Positions 1-9,900 of a stretch of 64,000 nt of DNA are shown piece after piece. This DNA comes from Macrosoma leucophasiata (taxonomy: Eukaryota > Arthropoda > Insecta > Lepidoptera > Hedylidae). Positions within the stretch are counted from its first letter, which is position 1; each line of letters opens with the position of its first letter. The notes under the pieces were generated by a model. That model saw only the letters and a list, made by a program, of their open reading frames with translations. It was not told the origin of the DNA and ran no database searches. The position numbers and the translations under genes are program-made. Location of the stretch: contig JAWQUS010000032.1 in assembly GCA_036365455.1 (NCBI GenBank), forward strand, positions 13,400,001 to 13,464,000. Reading direction: 5' to 3'.

Positions 1-139
1 TTTTCGTTTCGATAAGACGCAAAAGAATTATGCATCAGAATATAGTATTAACATTGCGGATTCACTTAAATTTTATGAATTTCTGTGCGATTTTCACCAA
101 TAAGAATGATTCACGAAGAAGGATTGTCTGAAATATTTG
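1..139. other. AT-rich sequence, nothing recognised
   Basis: No open frame, inverted repeat or match to another part of the window was seen here. Confidence 0.4.
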
Positions 140-215
140 TAGGCTTTACAAATATTTATCCCGGTACTTGGTCCAAACCCGCGACCCTCGAACCAAAGCG
201 GTCGTCGTTATATTA
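140..215 (-). repeat. tRNA-derived SINE fragment, family T2
   Basis: On the minus strand this reads like the tRNA-like head of the copies at 4690-4870 and 24010-24205. The shared blocks are the ACGACCG segment, a degenerate pol III B-box (GGGTTTGGACC) and the ACCGGGA end of the tRNA-like part. The SINE body is not preserved. Confidence 0.45.
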
Positions 216-621
216 ATCGTCCAAATAATGTGGTTTCGTTTTTGCGCTCAACGTTCGAAACCCAAAAAACTTAACTTAAAATTGAATAAATATTCATACA
301 TTTTTGATCAAAAAAGTTTTATGATCTTCTGGATAAGCTTTCAATATCTTTTTACTTTTAACTTACTAACTTGAGTAATTACTTGAGATAAAAGCTTCAA
401 TATTAGATTTTATATGAATATTTCAACAGACTACCTATAACAATTCTGAATTTACAGCTTCGCAACAGATAAACCGACGAACAATGTTGCCTTTGGTTGA
501 AAACGGGACTTTATAACCTAAAATCCCTTTGGATTCGGTATCCAGAAAATTAAATATTTATCAATTTATGATCAGGAAAGTTCTATCCCATTCGGAATTA
601 AGCTTTAAATTGTTTTATGTC

Positions 622-910
622 ACAAGGTTGGCAAACAAGCTTGCAGTTCACATTGATGTTAAGTGTTTTTATATTATTTCGCATTAACACATGCTTGTGA
701 AATATATTTTAAAGAAAAATGGAAAGAAAAAATTGACTTCAGGCGAGACTCGAACTCGCGGCCACTGGAAATCTAGTCCATCCGCTCTTCCAACTGATGT
801 TAAGTGATGACTGCAGCCCATAGACACAAAGACCAGGGTCAAAACGCAGATGCGTTACCACTCTTGAGGCCTAAGGTGTTATGCCTCCGTGCCGGATATT
901 ATAGGTCCGT
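622..910 (-). repeat. SINE family A, copy 1, interrupted by a T1 element
   Basis: This is a minus-strand copy of the commonest short retroposon in the window, which occurs about fifteen times in 64 kb. The diagnostic blocks are GGCAAACAAGC, CAGTTCACATTGATG, GTGATGACTGCAG and the CCTAAGGTGTTATGCC segment. Other copies end in poly(A) on their sense strand. This copy is split at 666-794 by a T1 element. Confidence 0.8.
666..794 (-). mobile_element. T1 tRNA-like element inserted in SINE A
   Basis: The insertion is flanked by perfect 12-bp TSDs, TGATGTTAAGTG, at 654-665 and 795-806. It carries the family tail (AT-rich, with AAAGAAAAATGGAAAG) and a tRNA-like head with a B-box-like GACTCGAACTCGC complement. 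The head is truncated before the A-box side is complete. Integration through a LINE machinery is inferred from the TSD length. Confidence 0.8.
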
Positions 911-1127
911 AAAAAATATCTTGGTGTTAGGTTCCGTTTAACCCAAAGGAATTTTTCATTTGACCCGTCCAATCAAACTCTACTGGAAACACGCGCCAAG
1001 TACTGTAAACAAACTGGTTACGATAGGTAATAAAATTAAAGAGTAACGATGTTTACAATGTTTTGTTTGATAGCCATAAAATTAAGGCTAAGAGCTATTC
1101 TAATCTCCGACACGTACGTCATAAGTA

Positions 1128-1345
1128 ACATTAAAGTATGTATGTTTGTATGTATCCTTACGCCAGGTTCCTAACAGGGTAGGCAGAGAGTGTAAGCGCC
1201 AGATATCCCGGTCCTGACATACCTCTCGTGCCTTATCCACCTTCAACATTCTCTTCATACATGCACGCCGATACCTAAGACTTTTGACCGCACCATCAGA
1301 CAGAACTGACCTATTTTGGTCATGGTTGGTCAGTCTTGGTCTTCA
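1128..1345. repeat. Dispersed repeat R3, copy 1
   Basis: This block (CTTACGCCAGG..., GGTAGGCAGAGAGTGT..., CATTCTCTTCATAC..., CCTAAGACTTTTGA..., CATCAGACAGAACT) recurs around the mariner at 45165-49890 and again at 57510-57640. This uninterrupted copy defines the empty site for the mariner insertion. The family is not identified. Confidence 0.7.
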
Positions 1346-2059
1346 AAACATTAAAGTATCCAACAATAGAGCGCTTATTATCTACACCAGCCGCCGGGCC
1401 ATGCGCGCTTCAACAATAGGCCATACGCTTTTCATTTAGAATGTTAAAGTGCCTATATATAAATAATTTTCAGGATTGTCCACAAAACTTGATCTAATAC
1501 TGTGTGGAGCTGACAACCACACTATATCATAGAATTAATCTTGGCCCTTATTTTCACGTTTATGTATTTGGTAGAATGGCGATCTAATGGTAAGTGAACT
1601 GCGGAGAATATAATTATTATAATATTGTTATATTTTTATAGCGTTCCATAATTCACAAACTTTTCCGTAAAAAAACAACCTACGAAATACGACGACAAAG
1701 GGTTTATTGATTCCATTACGATACTTTGAAAGTTATCTTCACGTTTTCCAAACTTTTCCATTAACAAATACGAACAATGGGCTGGCAAGTGAAAGTGTAA
1801 AGCTGGTTTCATGTTATCGAAAATGTTTCTAAATTCTACCTTTGTACAAATCCATACTAACATTTTAATTAAATGGGAACATCTCTCTGTTTGTCTGATA
1901 CGCTGTCACGGTTAAGTCTCAGCACCAATTTGGATTTAATTTTTAATGAAAATAGTTGAAGACCTATGTTTCTTCAAATATGGTTGATATTACCCTAAAT
2001 ATAATAGGGGACGAAAGTTTGTATGAAAAATATAAACCACTAAATCGATGGATATGGTT

Positions 2060-2570
2060 TGAAATTGGCTTGGAATTCGTTGTCATTGTTTATATTTGAT
2101 TTCAAGACTAGGTCTTTTTTCTCTACAAGACTATTTATGCTACCTCTGTCGTTTATTAGAGTCGGTGGTCTTTGGTCGAGCTCTTTCATTGTCGATCTAT
2201 TGTGGGAGCTGACTAGTTGGGGCAGCAGCTGTTTTTTAGTTTCCTATGTGTGTAATTTTATTCTGTTTCTTAGATTTTCTAGCTACCATTTCTTTATATA
2301 CTTCGTAGCCTCTATAATTTTCTGGATGAGCGCCAAGACATAAAGCACATTTAGACGGGGTATTACGATCAATTTTGGGACAATCTGCAGTTTTGTGAGG
2401 TTGAGCACATTTCAAACAGCGATATGGTCATGCAATAGCTTTTAGAGTTATCAAATTACTGGCATCTTTGATATTAGACAACTGAGTCACGTATGTGCGG
2501 ATATCTTACAATTACTGATTGATGTTAAATGTAATTTTGATTGTTTTGCGGCCTTATTACTTGGGTCTTG
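2060..2570 (-). pseudogene. LINE ORF1 (gag-like) zinc-knuckle remnant
   Basis: Minus-strand translation gives a CCHC knuckle CLKCAQPHKTADC (2380-2418). A second knuckle CALCLGAHPENYRG (about 2310-2349) has its last cysteine replaced by tyrosine, and is followed by EVYKEM. Paired knuckles ending in NY(K/R)GC-type text are typical of jockey-superfamily ORF1 proteins, which bind RNA in the retrotransposition particle. An in-frame stop just upstream of knuckle 1 and loss of the N-terminal part show it is dead. The frame ends at a TAA near 2236. Confidence 0.7.
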
Positions 2571-3219
2571 CACCAAATTGGCATAAATTGTAGGAGTTGG
2601 TTCCTTTTCAGAACCATATTTTGCATTTATAATTTTACCAACAACAGTTTTGCCTGTACTTTTCCAGTTTTTTTTTATTATAATGATTGGTGTTGTGTGA
2701 TGAAGATATTACACAACACCAGTTACAAATCTGTATGAGCGTGTATCTTCCCTGTTGAATGTATGTATATCACACCTTTTCTTCTACATAAAATATATAG
2801 TTCACAACTTTGTAGGCGAAATCATTTTTGTTCATAACACTTCCCAGGAACTCTGGAAATTCTGAATAAACTCTTCGCCTTTCAAAAGGCGAAATTCAAC
2901 CATGTTTGCCGGCTCCTTCGAGGTTACATCTTAGCCTGGTTACACCTGGCGTATTACCGACCGTATGGTGATCGTTTTATAGAAGTTTTCTTCCTCGCGA
3001 CTCCGGCGATTGACCCAAAGCCACCGGTGCTACAAGACAAGACATGTTTGTGTTGGTTATTTCCTGCCACCACAATGATAGCACGTTTTGCGTATCAGCC
3101 AGGACGTTGTCACTCATTTAGCGCCACTCAGGAAGCACGTGTAGGATTACAAAGTGCGCTTTCCTACGAACACGAGTGACGATATCACCCTTTTATGAAT
3201 ATAATCACAATGTTATATT

Positions 3220-3760
3220 TGTCGGAGAAAGAACGTTTATCTCGACATCATCATTAGTGGTTATGTGTTTAGTGGGCGTCTTGAGGGTTAAATGCTATCA
3301 CAAAACAATAAGTCACTATTATCAGTCAGATTTAATCACTTTAACAGAATATCACTGCTTAACTTCAAAACTACTTGATATGCTTACACTCAAAACTCTT
3401 TGATATAATTACACTTTTAAACTTTTAAGTACAACGAGCAGCGGGTTCGCGACACCGATCTTACTTCGCCAATCAAATAGTACTCCACTGTCCAACCAAA
3501 GAATGATCCACCTCGATCAACAACGACACATTTTATAACCTCCGTTAACGGCGATCTGTCAGATGGCGCCTCGACCCCGCTCGAGGCCTACCCTCAACTC
3601 GGTAATGTACTTTTATAATACAATTACTCTTTAAATGAAATAATGATTTTAAACGATAACAAAATCTAACAAATCAAATTAACTTAAAATAATATTTTTA
3701 GCAAGGTATTTCTATAGCCTAGTACTTTACAGAACCAACAATAAACTTCTTGCTCCGACA
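3220..3760 (-). repeat. 3' LTR of the outer gypsy-type element
   Basis: This 541-bp direct repeat appears identical by eye to 13520-14060. Its terminal inverted octamer is TGTCGGAG/CTCCGACA. Because the internal remnants read on the minus strand, this left copy is the 3' LTR. The adjacent internal sequence (3761 on) is not strongly polypurine on the minus strand, so the polypurine tract is weak or lost. Confidence 0.9.
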
Positions 3761-4049
3761 CGGCCGTCCTGACGTTTCACACGTCCTCGTGTGATGTTGA
3801 AGGACCAGCATCATCTGTAAGGATAGAAATAACATTTTGTACGACATAGCTCGGCTACTCCTGACAAAGTAAATTCTCCTCTTCCGTTGTTACTTTAAAC
3901 ATGTTTTGTGTAACCCCTTTTGTTACATCCTAAGTCAAACAGGAAGTACAGTCATTCAACATCATCATCCATAATAATCTTAACTGCCAACTCATATTAA
4001 CTAGACATCCACCTCACCATCTATCAACCTATATGAAACTTGTCTGAAA

Positions 4050-4265
4050 GGCCAACTCGCCACAAAGCAATCAACATCACCACTGTCTGTACGGCCACCT
4101 CGCCGTTTAGCAATGCTGTCAGATTGGCCACCTCGCCATTTAGTAATGCTGTCACATTGGCCACCTCGCCATTTAGCAGTGCTGTCTGATTGGCCACCTC
4201 GCCACTTAGTAATGCTGTCCCAGAGGCCAACTCGCCCTTCAGACCATCTTAAAGCGGACACCTCG
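4050..4265. repeat. 33-bp minisatellite, about five units
   Basis: Units begin at about 4093, 4126, 4159, 4192 and 4225, each around GGCCACCTCGCC followed by TTAG(C/T)A(A/G)TGCTGTC. A degenerate unit precedes them at 4051. The repeat lies between the integrase remnant and the 3' LTR. Because 33 is divisible by three, both strands show short open frames (for example a KWRGGQSDSI repeat on the minus strand). I regard these as by-products. Confidence 0.85.
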
Positions 4266-4439
4266 CCTTGGATATCTTACACACAATTGTTCTACTCAAC
4301 AACACAATACGCTAAAGTACCTACAAAATTCGTATATAGCCACCACGCTAGGACTATTTTGAATGTCTTACCATCATTATCGTCAGATGGACATGGATCC
4401 AGCTCAGTACCTAGGTATATTAGACTGAGGGAGTGAACA

Positions 4440-4660
4440 TCAACCATCGAGTTTAAGATGATAGGTACCTATCTAGCCAATGTTTCAATGACCTCATAAG
4501 GACCTTTATACTTAAGTGCCAAGTAATCTCCTAAGAATAAATGAAGTCACCTTAGCCTTGTTTTTCGTTTTCAACATTGACTTCAACTTCGTGATCGTCT
4601 ACAGTTAATAAATTTAAACGTCTAGCTACTCTACCTATTAAAAAACTCCATAGGACTCGC
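4440..4660 (-). pseudogene. Gypsy integrase C-terminal (GPY/F) remnant
   Basis: Minus-strand translation at about 4472-4513 reads KYKGPYEVIETLAR followed by a stop. This is the GPY/F module that ends many Ty3/gypsy integrases. Further upstream a text like RVARRLNLLTVDDHEVEV fits the region before it, in a shifted frame. The module normally helps target or multimerise integrase. Stops and frameshifts make this copy non-functional. It gives the orientation and class of the outer element. Confidence 0.7.
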
Positions 4661-4689
4661 TTGAAATTTTTAATTTAAATACTTTAAGT

Positions 4690-4870
4690 CCGCTTACACT
4701 TCTACCCAAGTGTCGTGGGTGCCGTTACACACACACAACACTCACACAAAAACCCAAACCCGTAATCAGCACCCGTAGTCCACACAAACATTGGCAGCGG
4801 TACGGGGATCGAACCCCTGAGCCTCGATTGAAACTGTCAACACACACCGCTGAACCAACTGGCTGGTCAT
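4690..4870 (-). repeat. tRNA-derived SINE, family T2
   Basis: The minus strand starts with a tRNA-like head containing an A-box-like TTGGTTCAGCGG and a B-box GGGTTCGATCCCC. The body is rich in TGTGT and ends near GAAGTGTAAGCGGAC. The copy at 24010-24205 has the same layout. It lies within the outer gypsy interior, either as a later insertion or as a passenger. Confidence 0.7.
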
Positions 4871-5820
4871 GTGGTTGTCTTGAGAGCGTTAATTGCTCTA
4901 CCAGTATTAATTCTTAAGGAGTGCCTGAGTATCACATATTTAGAGAACTCATCTATAAAAACGAAAACATTCTTTAAGATCTATGTGAATTGTTACAAAA
5001 GTCGGTATAACAATTAAAATCGCGGAGTAGAGAAAACTTATACATGGCCCATAAACTTCTCACAAGTCCCGAAAAACCCCGTTTGTTATCTCCGAGTCTC
5101 ACGGACTTTACGGTCTCTTGAAGAATCTAACTTCAACCGGCGCCTACCATATGTAGCGTCACATTATTAAGCATTATAATATAACCATCCGGACGGCGCC
5201 GCAAGCTTAGCGTAGCGTTGCGTCGTCAGTTGTCCCTACACCTACACCTTAGTGCCGCGCACACGCAACTCAACCCACCTAAAGTAACCGCAAATATGTA
5301 ACAGTGTAAATTCCGCATTATATGGTGATCACCAACTTGGACTTCTCATTATCCATCCCCTACAACCTGAACACGCAATAACCTTCTATATTGGCACGCA
5401 TACAATACACCGCCATACATATTACCGCGCGTCCATGGATTTCCTAAAGCAGACACCAAATTGTTGAGCCAAACTCCCAATGTACTACGGCTCGTACCTA
5501 CATGGCATCCCCGTGCCATCTGCGCACCGTTCACTAATGGCTACTGTTTCGGTTCTGACCAGCTAAACGAAAATTCACCACCCTCATCATCATTACCTGA
5601 TTGAAACTGTATTATCTCAAGAAGTATTTAGGTTCTCGGGCAACTACCTATAATGTCACCTCAGCCGCACCATTTTCAAGTTCACTAAATTATTTCATCA
5701 GTTTTATCAAATTATTTAATATCTCGGTAAATAACACAACACTTTCTAATATCAAGTATCATTGGCAGACTTCATCTTAATAAAATCTCATCTGAGCATA
5801 ACAAATTTTAGAAAATTTCA
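4871..5820. other. Interior of outer gypsy element, unrecognised
   Basis: No reverse transcriptase, RNase H or protease motif could be read in six frames here. Open frames are short and featureless. Decayed pol sequence or a replacement by unrelated DNA are both possible. Confidence 0.4.
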
Positions 5821-5824
5821 CTCT

Positions 5825-6005
5825 TAGGCAGGAATCGAACCTGCGACCTCAGGATAACTAGTTCAGCCGCTTTTACCACTAAGTTACCGAAGTCCCCGAG
5901 CGTCGAATCTTTCTTTCCCATTTTGATTTCAACTGATTTAGGTTCGGTAAACGACATCCATTGATAACTAATTAATAGCTATACAACCGACATGATAGAC
6001 TTTGC
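5825..6005 (-). repeat. T1-related tRNA-like element
   Basis: The minus strand contains CTGCAAAGTCTAT(C)ATGTCGGTTG, then about 80 bp, then a tRNA-like block (GACTTCGGTAACTTAGTGG ... GGTTCGATTCCTGCC). The copy at 55150-55305 has the same order, AAACTGCAAAGTCTATTAT then the tRNA-like block. The conserved sequence upstream of the tRNA part is unusual for a simple SINE. The acceptor stem here does not pair well, so it is not a functional tRNA gene. Confidence 0.6.
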
Positions 6006-6134
6006 AGTTTATACACCCAGTGAACCAACAACACACCTGTACACACATGCTCACACATAACGTTTTCAATATTCGTCACATCATATCAATTGGTACTTGA
6101 GTCTCAGTGTCCGCTACCTAATCATAAGAATCTG

Positions 6135-6380
6135 TTTAGCCCACAATAGCAGGTAAGATTCCTACAGCATTAAGATGTATAACCAGGTCGTCACCCACAA
6201 AAGCAGGAGAGACCATATAAACATTAGACGAACAGTGATGATCGTTACCCACAAAAGCAGGCAAGACCACATACACATTAAACGAACAGTGATGATCGTT
6301 ACCCACAAAAGTAGGAAAGACCAACTAACAGTGATAGTCGTCACCCACTAAAGCAGGAGAGACCACACTTATTAAATCAC
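6135..6380. repeat. 54-bp minisatellite, about 4.5 units
   Basis: The motif CCCACAAAAGCAGG(A/C)(G/A)AGACCA recurs at about 6193 and 6247, 54 bp apart, with degenerate units from 6140 and from 6301-6360. Each unit ends in GTGATGATCGTTA or a variant. It lies in the outer gypsy interior just left of the Pao element. Confidence 0.8.
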
Positions 6381-6695
6381 AAGGATCCTATAATTTCTTC
6401 CCGTAACTACCCACAGGTGAAACCATTATCAACTTTACCGTTTGACTAACTTTTTCAAACTATCTACCCCAATAGAGGGAATGAAATTAGCCATTTTCTA
6501 AACTTAACCATGTGTTAGGTTAAATTTCAACTCTAGGCATAGGATTACCTTGAAAACATTTTCAACGGGAAATGCCACAAATTGGTGATTTGTACCGATT
6601 CACCATGACCTGGGAATTGAACCCATTCATCAGCTGTTGCGAGGTCATAACAAAATGAAAACGACTCACCAAATTGACGATTGCCTCAGTGACAG

Positions 6696-6910
6696 TGTTG
6701 CGGATCTTCAAAATAATGTAGTCTTGAACTTGGTAAAATAATATATTTTCTTGAGAATAAAAAGTACATAGATATTGATAGATTGTTTAAATATAGTAAT
6801 AACACGTCCGTTGCCATGGCGATTGGAAAAGAGAATGCGGAGCCCCCCTTCGCGCCCCGCCACCTCTCCGCCGAGTCGTCTATTGCATAGATAGTGTTGT
6901 TCCTCGAACA
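6696..6910 (-). repeat. 3' LTR of the BEL/Pao element
   Basis: This 215-bp LTR reads TGTTCGAGG...CAACA on the element strand. Compared by eye with 12404-12618 it differs at a single base next to the inner end of the 5' copy (TG here, TA there). Confidence 0.92.
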
Positions 6911-6924
6911 ATCTCCGCCCTCTT
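6911..6924 (-). other. Polypurine tract of the BEL/Pao element
   Basis: The element strand reads AAGAGGGCGGAGAT immediately before the 3' LTR, purine-rich with one C. It would prime plus-strand DNA synthesis. Its position against the LTR supports the LTR boundary. Confidence 0.7.
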
Positions 6925-6978
6925 GAAAGAAAAAAGAAGCTCCAGTTCTTCTTAATCGCGTCCAAAGCCACAACCCAG

Positions 6979-9900
6979 CTAGTAGCAGTCTACAAGCGGA
7001 CAAATTCGGTTGATGGCTCGCCGAATGATTCCTTTGCTGGTTTTAATGTCAGCCACCCGACTAACACCGTCGGAGCCTTTGTAAACTTCAGTGATCCTTC
7101 CCAATGGCCACTTCATAGGTGGGCTACATTCGTCCTTGATCAGCACCAATTGATTGGGTTCAATATCTGGTAGTCTCTTTTGCCATTTAGCTTTTTGTTG
7201 AAGCTCGCAAATATATTCTCGACTCCATCTGCTCCACATGTGTTGCCTTGCTTGCTCGATGAGGGCATATCTATGTAAACGGCTCGGGTTTGCTGTCTGA
7301 AGATCAGGCGTAGGTAGTGATGTGAGAGATCTGCCTATGAGGAAGTGCCCGGGAGTTAAAGGAGTGAGATCACTTGGATCAGAGGACATAGGCATTAGCG
7401 GCCTTGAATTCAAAATAGCCTCGATTTGGCAAAATAAAGTCGTAAGTTCTTCAAAAGTAAAATGGGCGCTACCTACTACCCGTTTCAAATGAAATTTTGC
7501 TGACTTCACAGCTGCTTCGTATAGCCCTCCAAAATTGGGAGCATAAACAGGTGAAAATTTGAATTTTATACCTTCATTGGCCAGATCTGACACAGATTCG
7601 GAACACTGTTTGACAAGGGCAGCAATTTCGCGGTTCGCACCTACAAAATTGGTGCCGTTGTCACAAAATATCTCGCGAGGCTTTCCTCGACGAGACATGA
7701 AGCGTCGCAGCGCCAACACAAATGCTTCTGTTGTCAAGTCACTAACTAGTTCGAGATGGACTGCTTTAACCTTGAAGCAAATAAAAACACACAAATAACA
7801 TTTGGTTAGGTTGGCACCGCGACCCCTTCTGTTTAGAATTAAGAAAGGTCCTGCATAGTCAGTTCCAGTGATTTCAAAAGGAAAACCGGGCGTCAACCTT
7901 TCTTGGGGCAAATTGCCCATAATTTGCTTCACTACTGCTCCTTTCATCCGCCTACAGATCACACACTGGTTACAAACTCGCTTTGCCAAATTTCTGCCAT
8001 TAATAGGCCAGTATAGTTCCTTAACGGTTGAAAGCAGCAGCTGTGGTCCTGCATGCATTAAACGAATATGATAATATTTCATTATTAAATGTGTGTAATG
8101 GTGTTTACCATCTAATAATATTGGATGTTTTTTATCAAACTCATAATTGGAGTTTTGAATCCTTCCACCTACTCTTATCAACCCTATTTTATCAACATAG
8201 GGTGTTAAATTGTATAAAGCAGGTAACTTATTAAAATTATTATTGTAATGAGAGAAACTTTCATGTTGTGCTAAAAGCGCTAGCTTTGACTCAGAACTAT
8301 CTAACTCTTCAACTGTCAACGGTCCTATTTTCTTAACACTTGATCGACAATTCTCAACAAATCTAATAACGTACGCAAAGATGCGACGTAGTTTAACAAA
8401 TTTTGAATAACGTTTAAAATCAATAAAAGCCTTTTGAACTGCATCAACATTAGAAAAGTGCACCTTGACTTCGGGTAAGACTGCTTGTGAATCCGCGAAT
8501 GGCTGTGGAGGCCAATCTGCCTGCTCGGCCTGTAGATAAGCAGGCCCTTCCCACCACAACGACAAGTTTGTAACTTCCTCTGGATTAACTCCACGCGATG
8601 CTAAATCTGCGGGATTCAACGACGACGGTATGTACAACCACACACAATTATTTGAACATAACTCATTAATCTCGGCTATACGATGAGACACAAACGTGCT
8701 TAATTTATGTGGTGGTGTATTTAACCATCCTAACACTACATTCGAATCACACCAAAAATACTGACAATCCAATGAACAGCGCAATGAATTTATTACCTTC
8801 TTGTACAACCTAGCAGCTAGAACTGCGCCGCATAACTCCAGTCTAGGTATAGTAGACGTTTTGAGTGGGGCTACCTTAGTCTTTGCACATAATAAGCGCA
8901 CTGTTATGTGTCCTAAATTATCAACCGAACGAGCATAGACGCACGCCGCATAAGCGCTCATTGACGCATCAGAGAATATATGCAATTCAACCTTAACAAA
9001 ATTACTACAGATAGCCTGACGTGGGATAGCCAGACGTTCGATCGATTTTAAATTATTAATAACCTTCTGCCACTTTTCTAAAATATCTTGAGGAATTTGA
9101 TCATCCCATCCTATTTGTTCAAACCACAATTTTTGCAAAATAATTTTACACATAATGACGCAGACACTTAATAGTCCTAGTGGATCAAATATAGATGATG
9201 ACACTGATAGAACTATACGCTTTGTTATTATATTGTTACATTGTTGTGTTAATAATTTAGATGATATTATAGCTGTAGAGAATACAGCTATAATAATAGA
9301 ATCAAGATTGGGATCCCATTCAATACCTAATGTGTTAGTAACCATAGATAATTTCAAATTTTCTTGCAAATTACAATTCTTAGAATTTTCAGAAATTAAA
9401 TTTAATAATGAACTTGAATTACTTTTTATTTTACGCAAATTAAAACCAGCTGACGCTAGTTGTGCAGTTACACGTTTATAAATGTTACATTGTTCATCCT
9501 CGTTAGAATAACCTGTTATAAGATCATCTATATATAAATCATGTCTGATTATGTCGCTAATCAGCGGATCTTTACATTCAATCGCTAGCTGCACGACACA
9601 TCTAGTGCTTAAATATGGAGCTGATGACGTACCGTATGTCACGGTATTTAATTGTAAATATTTTAAACACTCGCCCTCATTTTCTCTCCATAAAATAGTT
9701 TGCAAATGCCGCTGTTTCGGCTCAATCAATATTTGTCTATAAAACTTTTCTATATCTCCAGTAAATATATACGCATGCTGCCTTAACCTAATCAAAATAG
9801 AAAATATATCATCTTGTAATGTAGGACCTACCATTAATATATCATTGAGCGACAAACCAGATGAAGTTTTACAAGAACCATCAAAGACAACCCTACACTT

